A stretch of 64,000 nt of DNA from Amphirosellinia nigrospora (lineage: Eukaryota > Ascomycota > Sordariomycetes > Xylariales > Xylariaceae): the NCBI GenBank assembly GCA_004123355.1, contig SCHM01000002.1, positions 1,860,001 to 1,924,000 of the forward strand, written 5' to 3'. Below the pieces are notes generated by a model that did not search any database, was not told the origin of the DNA, and saw only the letters and a list, made by a program, of their open reading frames with translations. The position numbers were made by a program, and so were the translations under genes. How positions within the stretch are numbered: position 1 is the first letter of the stretch; each line of letters starts with the position of its first letter. Positions 24,944 through 35,976 of this stretch are shown here, piece after piece.

Positions 24944-26403
24944 ATGTGATAACTTTGCCTCATGCCTTCAACTTGTCTCTGCCACTCGTTATGGTGGTTC
25001 AACTGCCTGATGATGCATTGGCAGCTGCTGTTGGAGTCCAAATCTACTCTTGGATCTGCCTTATATGCAGTTCTTTGATGGTTTTTCTGGTTTGCAAACA
25101 TCGCGAAAGAGATAGCTGTGAGTATGCCGAAAGTATCGGCTAACGTACCCGCTAACAATAATCATGAAGACGTCGCTCTATTCTCATACGCCACACTTGT
25201 TAGTACTGCTGGCAGTCTTGCGCAACAATTGCACACGATTGTACTATGGGAAGAAATCAAAACGGAGCAGTTCTACTATGTACAAGAACATTCGGGAGCC
25301 CCGAGCTTGCCATCGCAGGGGCGTCCTATGGGCTTGACCTCGTGCTCTTCTATATCCGTACGTACCTTGAAGTTCCAACACAATGACTTGCTAATGAATA
25401 TTTCAATAGAGTACTATTGCTATAATGTGGAAGGTTTCATAACTCTGTTTTGGTATGTCTGAAGGCGGCGTATGATGCGCGTTATTGGACTAAGAAGATA
25501 AACAGGGCATTTGCTCTCGCCTTTTCCATTTTCAAACCATCGGAATCAAGCCAGCACCAACGTATTAGACGAAGACGCGGCATCATCTCGAAAGTGGTGG
25601 CTTTTCTGCTGCCCGCTGTGTTCATAAGCTTTCTGCAACTTCCAGCCGTGAGGAATTCGACCCCAACCTTCATAACGCTAGCGGATGTCAGCTGTAAGTG
25701 GCCTAAAATATGCCGTTTACCCACAACTATCGGCCTAACTCAATAAAGTGGCTGCGAGTCTGTCTCTGGGAAGCATTCTAGTCATAATATACTCGTCAAA
25801 TACATACAGACGCGGAGAAAAGTGCACCGCTGGACAATGCGCTTCCCTATTCCCAGAGACGCGAACGACAATGGGACAGAAGACGGACAGGGGCTCGAAT
25901 CTGAAAGCATCTACGACGGCTGGCTGATCGTGCGATTTGCTATCGCATTACTATTCATCGAGGCCTTCCAGATATTGACAATTCTATCCGAGGTCGCGCA
26001 GATTAATAACAACAAAGGAAGCCTTGCCGGACAAGCCTAATATATCATCTGCTCGAGCGCAGGTTGATTTCGTGGAATTCATACCTGGAGTTTCTGCGGA
26101 CTATTGGTAAGTAATCAATTGTTACTGTAAATAGTATTTATTTAAGTCCGGCGCAGCGGCTTAAAAGTATAGAGGCTCTTACTAATTTTATGCTTGTAGG
26201 TGTTTTTGGTATTCGGGACAACACGGAATTGCCAACGCACCATCTTTAGTACGCTTCTCCCGCGCCGGTTTCGCCCAGGGACGAGAGAAACCGGCAGTAA
26301 TGCTTCGACACCGGGATTCGACCATCAGTCAGGGACGTTCTTAACATCACCATCCCTCGAATCCAATACGGAAGGTCTCCCGGACCAAATCCCACGCAGA
26401 TAG
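24944..26403 (+). CDS. Seven-transmembrane fungal protein of unknown function (GPCR-like topology)
   Basis: Five exons (introns 25118-25169, 25358-25409, 25694-25748, 26107-26199, with CTAAC/CTAAT branch sites) give seven hydrophobic helices: SLPLVMVVQLPDDALAAAVG; VALFSYATLVSTAGSLAQQL; LDLVLFYIQYYCYNVEGFI; VVAFLLPAVFISFLQLPAV; SLAASLSLGSILVIIYSS; WLIVRFAIALLFIEAFQILT; and FIPGVSAG...VFLVFGTTRN. A basic tail follows (TLLPRRFRP). The conserved end FGTTRxxxxTxxxTLLPRR is one I associate with a broad but uncharacterised family of fungal membrane proteins; receptor function is only suggested by topology. The start ATG at 24944 is followed at once by a frame break. Further one-base losses are needed near 25306 (C), 25454 (G), 25823 (A), 26028 (G) and 26095 (G). 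Confidence 0.65.
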
Positions 26404-29400
26404 GCCAGCAGATATCGCAAATGAGGTCATCATGTCCCGAACTTGGGCGCTCGAGATCTCAATTCTTGGGGTCTCGCGCCACAGATATAATTGAAAACCA
26501 AGGGTCGATAATATTGAGACCTGCTCTCTCTACAGTTCTATGCCACTGAACTTAATCCTCATGAAGATGCCCGGGAAGGGCGATCTTCTATATGTACGGC
26601 GTCTATTCAGGCCCGGAGCTAATATGGCGCAAAATTCAATAGGGAATGAACTCTAATGTTTATTCAGGGGGAGGGTTCCAGATATCAAGGAGTTATAACG
26701 GGAAAGGGTCTATGAGGAAGGATCTAACGAGGATATGAAAGAATTGTATGACGATTGGCTGTATAGGTATTGGAGATATATATAACTCGTTAATGAAGTG
26801 GCCGACTTGTGTTTGATTACTAGATCGTCATCGGATTGAACTAACGAACACGCGTATATTCTTCGAGCTCTTTCTTCACCTTTTCATTATGTACTAATGT
26901 GTCGACATAGACATATTCTTTTTCTTGGTTATAAATCTGGTGTTTCATCGCCTCGTCGCTTTGACAAGGTAGCTGGAAGAATGATAGTATTATGAGGCTT
27001 CGACTTATGAACTCGTCTAGAGTATATTTTAGTGTCTCGCGCATTGTTCTTCTGTAACAGGACAGCGGGACTTCCGGCATTGATCTTTTAGTTTGATAAT
27101 ACAAATTTATGACGTGTTCCTTCCTGTGTCCATAATGTCTGCAGAATCCTGAGCGTTATAAGGAAATTTTTCCATTATCGTGTTCGCGGAGCATTAAAAA
27201 CTGTTCACCCCTGCCAGTTTCTTCAACTCTAAGAGCACTCACACTTCTGTTTTGAGCCTGTATGCCTTTATCCCGAGCCATAGTTGATTTAAGAAGTAGA
27301 GGCGTGATTTTTGTAGATACTGTCTGGGAAATAGTTTGCCATGTAATGCCGAGGAGCAAAAAAGCGAGTAGGCCTCTAAACAATATAGGTATTTTGACAA
27401 GAATTATATATATATATATAGCTAAACAACAGTAGCAATTATTATTGCCTCATTACCTGAAAATGCAGGTAAGTAGTCGTAATATATACTACTTAGTACA
27501 AACGTTAATAAGGCTTGCTATGTTATAGCGAGCGGGGTTGTAATTCGTTACTTTTAATACATCGTGCATAATGTTAGTAAGTATTAGAAAGTGATAAACG
27601 TAGTTCCGGTTCTAAACCAAAAAGTTAAGATTTAGCAACTCGCCATACGATGCGGACTGTTGGCATACGGTGGCGATCTTAAATGCGCCCTTATTGGCGC
27701 TATTAATGTTAGAGCCTCAAGAACGGTGCCCATAATGAACCGTAAATAAAGTCGCAAAATTCAGCTTTCAATAGATTTGGCGGAATATTAAGTCCGAGGT
27801 TGTTGAAATCGATATTAAAACCGATTTCGGTATTTATCAAGGTATCATAATACCATACTAGGAATTCGGAAAAGACTGTCGTGTTGAACACTTCTGAAGA
27901 GTCAAGGCCATCTTGTTAGGGCCTCATAAGGTAGGTTATAGGCCTATATTGATATCTATTGTTGCGCGGAGAATCTGGGAGTCTCCGAAACCTTGTCCCT
28001 GGGGACTCATGTTCCATGAAGCCTGACAAGTGAGAGAAGTGGGGGCCTGGGTGAGGTATCGTGAGATTAGGTGGTGCCTTGTGACACGTATCTTGAATAC
28101 TCGAGCCAAACACCATTTTATGCCTCCGAATCTAGCTTTACCGTGCTAACAAGTAATATTTTGGATCTCCTTTCAGTAAATGCTTAATAGTATGGAACTA
28201 CCTTAGGCCTAGCGAGTTTCTATGTCAATTCAATAGTCGCCCTGTTCTGTACCTGGTCGTAAAGGCATAATCTTGTTGCGTTCTTATTGGCTAACTGCTG
28301 GAGCTACGTAGAGCTGAATAGTTACATTGCATTAGGGATGACCGAACTTAGAAAGTCCCAGGTACAGATATCTTCCGTTCTGCTTACGGGCCACCCCATC
28401 GCGGGGTCTGGCCCATTAGCCAAGACCAAGTTTACAGAATCTGCCAATCTAGATAGCATCTCCATTTTTGGTACATTAAAGTGAACTATTTCTACCAATT
28501 CTTGTAGTAGAACATTAAAATAGAGGAGGTTTACACATTACAATGACATTAGTGTTTAAACTTCTGATAGAAGCTCTAGATAGTCCTTAGATAGGAACAA
28601 AATCATGTTGAAGGTTCATAGGCTAATATCCGGACAAGCTGTAGAATTCTCGTAGAACTTGTTACCTAAGTTCATCCGAAATATTATATCTCAGGTCCAT
28701 GATCAATGTATCAGATCTAAGTGAAGCCCTTTATAGGGCCTTTTAATTGGGCGCTTTAACAACTTATGCATACTTACCATTGTGTGACTAGGCAGTAATT
28801 ACCACCAGTACCTAGCTGAGTCATACCACGATGTTAATCTCTTCATGCTTTGAATTTTCGTGCGTCAAGAATTTATACATTAGGAGTATCGGTCCTTTGT
28901 TGTCTCATTTTAGACACAGCGTGATAGTTTGAAGTCTAGGATACTTTGAAATATCGAATTGATATTATTAGAAAGGCCAAAACTAGAGCATACCAAGAAA
29001 AAACTTCATGTATTGCAAAATAGGTAGGGGGTGATATCACTAAGAGCAGCTAGTCAATTTAGATATTTTAGGTTTCCTTACGCAACTATTGAATGCGCGA
29101 CTTTTGACTCGGATTTGCGACAGTAACTGGTATACTATCCCTAGTTTTTAAGCGGTGTGCTGCCAAGAATACATGCTTGTAAATATCGGATACTGTACCT
29201 TCAACATCCGATGAGGCTCAAACATTGGTGGATAAACTTGAAGCTGTGTGGCATGGGGTCAGGAATATGGGTTCCCCAATTTCCCCAACATTCGCAACCC
29301 CAGACCACGGACCCGGTTCGACCAGGGTACCTCGGGGAGTTATGATACGACCTTCCCCAATAGATCTTATAAGTCAATTTGGACTCATGAGCGAAAGTGA

Positions 29401-29445
29401 GAGGGACGATTGAGCTGGCTACCTGTTGCCAACGCGAATCTCATC
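26404..29445. other. AT-rich gene-poor gap
   Basis: Three kilobases without a supported gene. It is visibly AT-rich, especially 27400-29150, with a (TA)n run at 27408-27420 and many stop codons in all frames. A minus-strand frame at 26841-27383 is open except for one TAA near 27157 and has no ATG at its left end, so I do not call it. It could be the remains of an old repeat. The right end is the promoter of the sugar transporter. Confidence 0.45.
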
Positions 29446-31357
29446 ATGGCGTCGAACGTTCAGACCACTACTGCCCAGAAGGTGGCTGACAGAGACTTGG
29501 AAGAGAAGTTGGGACAAAGCGCCCTGTTCGAGGCAAAACAGGCCACTGAAGATGAACACGCACAGACCCCTCTCCAGGCCATGCGAGAAATCGCAAAGCT
29601 GTTATGTGGTCTATCTTGATCTCGATGACAATTATTATGGAAGGGTAAGATCCCAGCTTCGAGCTTCATAAAGCATAGTCCGGTTTCAAAATACTTACTT
29701 TCTGAAGCTACGATACTATTCTCATCGGCAACTTCTTCGCGTATCCCGAATTCAAAAAGAAGTTTGGAACTTACTATGGCCCCAAGGACGGCTATGAAGT
29801 CGCCGGACCTTGGCAAACTGGTCTCAATCAAGCCAGTACAGCTGGCGCCATCGTTGGTACGTTGCGAGGCTCTCAACACCATACCCGACTCAGCTGCAAG
29901 TCTAATATTGTAGTTACACAGGCGGTCTCCTTAATGGTTACATTGCTTCCAGATTCGGGTACAGATGGGTCATGATTGGATCATTGGGAGTTCTCAACTT
30001 CTTCATCTTGATTGTTTTCCTGGCAGATAATGCCGGACATTGTTGGGCGGCCAGATCCTCTGCGGCCTTTGCTGGGCGTCTTTGCCACCTTGGCGCCAGC
30101 ATACGCCTCAGAAGTCTGTCCTACAAATTTGCGTGGTTATATGACTACTTACGTTAACTTGTGTTGGGCCGTGGGCAACTCCTAGCCTCGGGGGTGTTGA
30201 CAGCCTGCCTTAGCATCGAAAACGAATGGGGGTTTCGAATTCCCTTTGCTGTTCAATGGGTATGAACCCCGCTACTTCGATGAGCGTATGTCGCGAACAC
30301 TAACATGCGCAATATAGATATGGCCAATACCATTGATGGTGGTTTGTTACTTGGCCCTGAGAGCCCGTGGTGGCTTGTCCGTGCTGAGCGGTTGGAAGAG
30401 GCTAAACACTCAATTAAAAGATTGAGCGGCGGAAAGACAGAAGAACAAATCAACAGCCAGGTTGCGATGATGGTGCATACGAATAGAGTCGAGGCAGAAG
30501 AGACCAAGGGCGCGACATATCTCGACTGCTTCAAGGGAATCAATCTGCGCCGAACAGAGATAGTCTGCACGGTATTCGCCGGCCAAATCCTCTCTGGAAG
30601 CAGTTTTGCATACACGCCTACATATTTCTTTACCTCAGCCGGCCTCCCCGTCGACGCCTCCTTCTACCTAGGCCTGGGTGCTAAAGGAGTTGCGTTAATC
30701 GGCACTATACTGTAAGCTTGTTCTTAATCTGAGGAATCCTCAGCATTGTATTAATCGTATTTAACAGATCTTGGTTATGATAACCAAGTGGGGTCGACGC
30801 ACACTATACGTGGGTGGGATGGGCGCTCTGTCGCTCATCTTATTGATTGGGATTTTAAACGTCTCGGCCGGCACCCGTGGCCTTTGGCCATCTGGTGGTC
30901 TCTGTGTTCTCTGGCTTTTTGTCTACTCCTTGACATCGGTCCTCTAGCCGTAAGTAGCCAGATCTATCATTATCTAACATCATGCTGAACATCTACACAG
31001 TATAGTATCATTTCCGAGACCTCGTCGGTTCGGCTCCGTCCTCTGTCGGTCGTGCTCGCGCGTGTAGCGTACCAGGTTATCAACATTATATCCCAGTTCC
31101 TGAATACTTACATGATCAGCCCGGTAGAATGGAATTGGAGCGGCAAGAGCGGATTTTTCTGGGGTGGTACGGCATTCTTGGTTTTTATCTGGGCGTTCTT
31201 TCGGCTGCCTGAGATTAAGGGTCGCACTTATGAAGAACTGGATATTTTGTTCATGAGGAAGGTTTCTGCTAGAAAATTTTCGAAGACGCACGTCGATGCC
31301 TACGAAACCATAAGGGCAGACGATTCTTTGGTTGTAGAGCCGAAATCATCGTATTGA
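29446..31357 (+). CDS. MFS sugar transporter, maltose/alpha-glucoside permease type
   Basis: Imports alpha-glucosides or a related sugar by proton symport at the plasma membrane. Start ATG 29446 (MASNVQTTTAQKVADRDLEE). Introns: 29645-29707, 29857-29921, 30260-30317, 30712-30767 and 30950-31000. Diagnostic segments include IIMEGYDTILIGNFFAYPEF, GYRWVMIGSLGVLNFFI, TNLRGYMTTYVNLCWAVGQL, LAPESPWWLVRAERLEEAKH and the C-terminal LPEIKGRTYEELDILFMR, the order seen in fungal maltose permeases. Twelve membrane segments are expected. Frame is lost several times by one base: about 29603 (G), 30040, 30107 (G), 30181 (C), 30357 (C), 30779 and 30936. The two flanking exons with the longest clean reads are 30318-30711 and 31001-31357. 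It sits next to a secreted glycosidase, which suggests coupled sugar release and uptake. Confidence 0.8.
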
Positions 31358-31529
31358 ATGATTGACGACGATTTATATGATGACAAGAAGCAGCCGGGCA
31401 ATGGGCAACAATGAGTTTGAGTGAAGGTACAGCTGAACTTCATTGAAGCTTTACCGAATAGCTATGTTCTTGGAACAATTACGAGTGTGATAAAGAATGA
31501 GATATGATTAATTAGTAGTCGTTGAAAGT

Positions 31530-32391
31530 CTATACGAGCAATGGCTGTCGTTCGCCTTGATACTCGAGCTGTACTTTCTCCCCTTCTCTAAATCTGAAGC
31601 AGTGAGTATTAATGCCAATTATATGAGACAACTATTCGGCTTACCTTGTGTACCCAACAAAAGACATCAGCCAAAATGAACCCATATAAGTAAGACACCA
31701 CTCCAGAATACCCGATGCGTGGTATTGGCCGGAGTACATCAGGGCCACGAATGAGACTCCAATTATGAGCTGACAGAACACCAGGAATGTGTTGAACATG
31801 CACCTAGGCAGTGTAAGTTAGTCGTTTATAGCCATGCGTCCTCAATATAGCTTACCACTTCCGCAAACCAACAAAAACAACAATTCCACGAGCCTGGTCC
31901 CACCATACAATTGTCGTCCCAAGGCCGCTGAGGAAGAGCCCGCCAAATGTCCCCATGAGTAGGTAAAAATGACTCGAATGTGAATTATATGTGTCGAATA
32001 TGCTGAGGAGGATTAAGTTCACAGCAGCGGCTAATCCCATGATGAGTGCAACGAGACTGAGCCCCTGCTTCCATCGTGTATCGTTCGTGAGGCCGTAAAA
32101 TCTGGGCGAGTAGCGTACATGATGAACTGCGAAGACGGTACCGAAAAAGCAAACGCCCGTCGCGACGCAGCCGAAAATGAACACAGGCTGAAATGTCTGG
32201 GCAGCGATATCACTGACAAACGGTATGTCCGGATTGACCTGGCCCGGATAACGAGGTCGGCCGAGCGCTAGCCAGCGGATTAATAGGGTGGTGAGAGTCG
32301 CAAACCAGAATGTGCCTGCGAGGAGTGGAAATAGCCAGAGTCGACGATATGAGAACGCGTCGCGGAAGGTATCATACCATAGCCGAGCCAT
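31530..32391 (-). CDS. Frag1/DRAM/Sfk1-family membrane protein
   Basis: Intact three-exon gene on the minus strand: exon 1 31856-32391, exon 2 31645-31803, exon 3 31530-31593, with good GTAAG donors. It starts MARLWYDTFRDAFSYRRLWL and has six hydrophobic helices: LWLFPLLAGTFWFATLTTLL; PVFIFGCVATGVCFFGTVFA; LSLVALIMGLAAAVNLILLS; YLLMGTFGGLFLSGLGTTIV; FLVFCQLIIGVSFVALMYS; CLTYMGSFWLMSFVGYT. The first loop carries the family-typical PxIPFVSDIAAQ block. The C-terminus is short and polar. Relatives include yeast Sfk1, a plasma-membrane protein linked to phosphoinositide kinase Stt4 and lipid asymmetry, and DRAM proteins of the autophagy-lysosome system. It is divergently transcribed from the glycosidase at 33030. 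Confidence 0.8.
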
Positions 32392-33029
32392 TTTTAATGC
32401 ACGGCCGCGGGGCGATCACGAATTTCGATTCGACACCTGATATAAGATTGACAATATTTCTCACAGTCACTGGGCTTGAAAAGCCATATAAGTAAGTAGT
32501 AGATGCCTGTAAATACGGTGAGCTCCAACATCTCAAGTAAATAGCGGATTGTCTCGTGTGCATGCCTGTCGCTACGTCATCGCTTCTGGCTTACGGATGC
32601 TCTGATTGGCTGACCTCTAAAGCTTGGCATTCCAATGCGACAAACCTCGGTACCCAAATCAGATGCATTAGAATCAAAGTACGTATACTGGGTGCCTATT
32701 ATGAGGATGTGGCTTTAGACTGCCATAAACATGATCTAAGTCATATTTAAGAGCGGTTGAGCGAGTCGCGGGATAGATACATTAGGTACTTAAGCAGAGC
32801 ACTAGACTGCGCTATGGCTGTCGCGTTTGGGGGTACCCTTGAAATTCGGGGTACATTTACCCCGGATACGGCTCCGGAACTCAACCACCGAGGCGGAGGA
32901 AAAGAGTTGTGGATGGAGTTAACTGTGTATTAAAGGTGCTTGTGGTGAGCTGTGCCCAATGGTTTTGATCGAGATAAATACGAGTTCAGATTAGGGTCTA
33001 GAAAGAATCGATATTCAGTTGCCTTAAAC
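32392..33029. promoter_or_regulatory. Shared divergent promoter between the Sfk1-like gene and the secreted glycosidase
   Basis: Both neighbours start at the edges of this 638-base interval and point away from it. Around 32829-32877 are a GGGGGTACCC word, the inverted repeat GGGGTA-CATT-TACCCC (32848-32863) and, overlapping it, CGG-N8-CCG (32863-32876), the type of paired triplet bound by Zn(II)2Cys6 regulators. Binding is inference only. Confidence 0.4.
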
Positions 33030-35724
33030 ATGGGTAACATTGCCTCACTATGGCCCGTTTTATTGCTCATAAGCACTGCGTCGTGTGCTATCAATAGGTG
33101 TGGCCCGTGTCTTCATATCATCGTCGGAAAGGAGTGCTAACACGTCATAAGACAAGCCATTGTCTCACGATACAATGTAGTTCGTACGGCTCTCATCGAT
33201 AACAAAACTACACCTCTTCAAGTAGGCAACGGAGACTTTGCCTACAATGTTGACAATACGGGGATGCAAGTGAGGGCCTATCAAACGCTCAAATAAGAAG
33301 CTCCACGCTGATTACATGAGCAAATAGACCTTTCTTCCTTTCAACACTCTCTCAAGCTGGGCATGGCATAATGACTCCCTACCGGAGAACGAGGACATTA
33401 ATGACTATCATGGCGTCGTGGCGTTGACGCACGGAAGAAATGTGTCGTATGACTTACCAGACCCGGAATTGCCAGCAGTAAGCCAATGGCTTATAGGCAA
33501 CCCAAATCGCATCAATCTCGGTCGCATTGGTCTAAAACACAAAGGCGAAACCCTGCAAGCGGCGGAAATCTCAGATCCAGTGCAGGAGCTCGACGTCTGG
33601 AACGGGGTGATAACATCGACATTCAAGGTAAATGGAACGGCCGTGAAAGTCGTCACCCAAGGAGATTTCGAGAGTGATTCGGTTGCGTTTCGTATCGAGT
33701 CAGAGCTGGTTGCCTCCGGTGCTCTGGAGGTTGAGCTCGATTTCCCCTATCCCCCGATTCACAGCACAACCTATAAGTACGAGGTCTTCGTCGGGGTCTA
33801 TGACTTCCCACTGAATCACAGTACCGCTACCGTCGCAGCTAAAGCCGCTGATGAAGCACATATACATCATCAATTACAAGAGACCAGCTACTTCGTGAAT
33901 CTACGTTGGCCCTCCGAGGCACAACTCACACTGTCTAGAAACGAATTAGCGAACTCATCTGCCATCACCGCGCACCGCTATACTTTGTCTAAAGCGAACA
34001 ACTCGACTAACAGCGCTATTGAGTTTTCGGCAAATTTCTCTCCCGAAAACCAGAGAGCTGACCTGCCGGCCGCGATCCGGCGTCGGAACTCCGAGGGCTG
34101 GCATCAGTATTGGAACCGGGGCGGATTTATCGATGTTACGTCGTCCCCAAGCCCGAAAGCTAACGAGCTGCAGCGCAGGATTATTTTGTCGCAGTATCAT
34201 GTGCGCGTCAACAGCGCCGCAAGCGGGCAATCGCCGCAAGAAAGCGGATTGATGAACAACGGTTGGTATGGTAAGATTGGCCTTGCGCATCTGATCTTGT
34301 AGTTCAAGGAGATGTGACTAAGGCAAAAACAGGCAAATTCCATATGGAACAAGTGGTTTGGCATAACACTCATTGGTGCTTATGGGGCCGAGAAGAATAC
34401 TTCGACGACATCTTCCCGCAACTCTACGAGACATTCCTGCCTTCCTCTGTGGCGAGGGCGAAGGCGATGGGCTGGGAGGGAGCTAGGTATTTTGAAAATT
34501 ACTGTATCTTGACAAAAGAATAACTAATAACATCTCACGCCTCGCTTAGGTGGCCGAAAATGACGGAGACTAGCACAGGGCGAAGTTCACCAGGAGGCAT
34601 CAATGCTTTTCTCATGTGGCAGCAGGTAGGCTCAGGAGAAGTCATCGGAGCTTTTGACGCTTGGGGAGGATCAGCGGCTAATCGATCTAAATACATAGCC
34701 TCATCCAATGTTTCTCGCTGAGCTGAGATATCAAATCTCGCCTACGAAGGAGACGGTTGAGCGCTGGGTTCGTGTGCTCACGGCTACGGCAGATTATATG
34801 GCATCGTATGCCTGGTTCAATGAAACTTCGGGTCGATATGACCTTGGCCCTCCGTGTGTATCGACGCGAATGAACTAAATTCTGGATTTCTAACCTCTTT
34901 CACAGTGCGTATGGCGTCACGGAAAACACGCCCCCGGCAGAGACCCTGAACCTAGCTTATGAGGTAGCTTCATCTCCTCCATTCTCAGACACTAGTAACT
35001 GCATCGCTCACTGTTAATCTAGATTGCATATTGGCGTTATAGCCTTGACGTAGCCCGAAGATGGAAGGAGAGGCTTGGACAGCCAGTCCCAGTTAAATGG
35101 ACAACCGTAGCTGCGAAACTGGCATCACCACCTCAAGTTGACGGGCTCTACACGGTCTATGAAGGGCTCAATGGCTCATGGTGGCAGGATTCTAGCCTAA
35201 ACAGCGACCCGCGTAGCGTCATAATGCTGCAAGGCTTCCTGCCCGACACGCTGGCTGTCAACTCAGCCGTTGGTCACCGTACCTCCGATAAAGTCGCGGA
35301 GATCTGGACAGACGAGAAGATCTTCGGCTGGGGACGGCCTGTTCTAGCTCTCAATTCGGCGAAGATAGGAAACCCTGAACGTGCCGTGGGATATCTGACC
35401 GCTTACGATTACTGGCTATTTGATGATGCTGGGTTTGCTGAACGTGGGGGCAATGGTAGGCTTTTGGAACAAGTGATCCGAGATACGGAAGAATTCATTG
35501 CTAACATACCATAGGTGGCACACCTCCGCCTTTCATGCCGGGAAATGCTGGTTTTCTTTACGCCGGTAAGTATATCTCTTTTCAGTATTAATACTCAAAG
35601 TGCTGATGAGTGTGTAGTGGCGTATATGGCCGCTGGTTGGCAAGGCTCGGAAGGCCACGCGCCTGGTTTTCCACAAGATGGAAGTTGGATCGTACAACAC
35701 GAGGGCCTACATAAATCTCTATAG
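33030..35724 (+). CDS. Secreted six-hairpin glycosidase-like protein (GH65/GH95-type alpha/alpha barrel)
   Basis: Complete, unbroken ten-exon gene. Introns: 33098-33151, 33270-33327, 34271-34332, 34487-34549, 34626-34698, 34854-34905, 34964-35022, 35456-35514 and 35566-35617; all splice in frame. The ATG at 33030 opens a signal peptide (MGNIASLWPVLLLISTASCA). The N-terminal beta domain follows (TPLQVGNGDFAYNVDNTGMQ; TFLPFNTLSSWAWHNDSLPE), then the helical barrel with VVWHNTHWCLWGREEYFDDI, RWPKMTETSTGRSSPGGINA and GPPAYGVTENTPPAETLNLA. The GNGDFAYNVDxTG opening and the WHxxH...WGR segment are typical of the six-hairpin superfamily that includes GH65 and GH95. The acidic residues near E in MTETS or VTENTPPAE are candidates for the general acid. 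I cannot assign a CAZy family or substrate from the sequence alone. Confidence 0.75.
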
Positions 35725-35976
35725 TTCTGCATTAATCTAGTAGGGAATAAAGTGCCTCGCAGAATTATTACGATCTAAATTCTTAAGCTGTTTTAATAAG
35801 TTGAATAATGATCTATATCGGGGACTGGTTCTAATGCAAAAATCACTGGTCATGCCAGCCTCCATCCCATATATCCTCTAGTCGAAAGGCCAACACGTTC
35901 CTCTAACATGCGTGAATATAGACATGAAGCCATTGCTCCTCGTTGATGTATATTTTACCGAGACAGGGCTCCCATT

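Noticed and set aside
26841-27383. Minus-strand frame with a hydrophobic start and one internal stop
   Set aside because: The apparent start is TTG rather than ATG and a TAA interrupts it; kept only as an observation.
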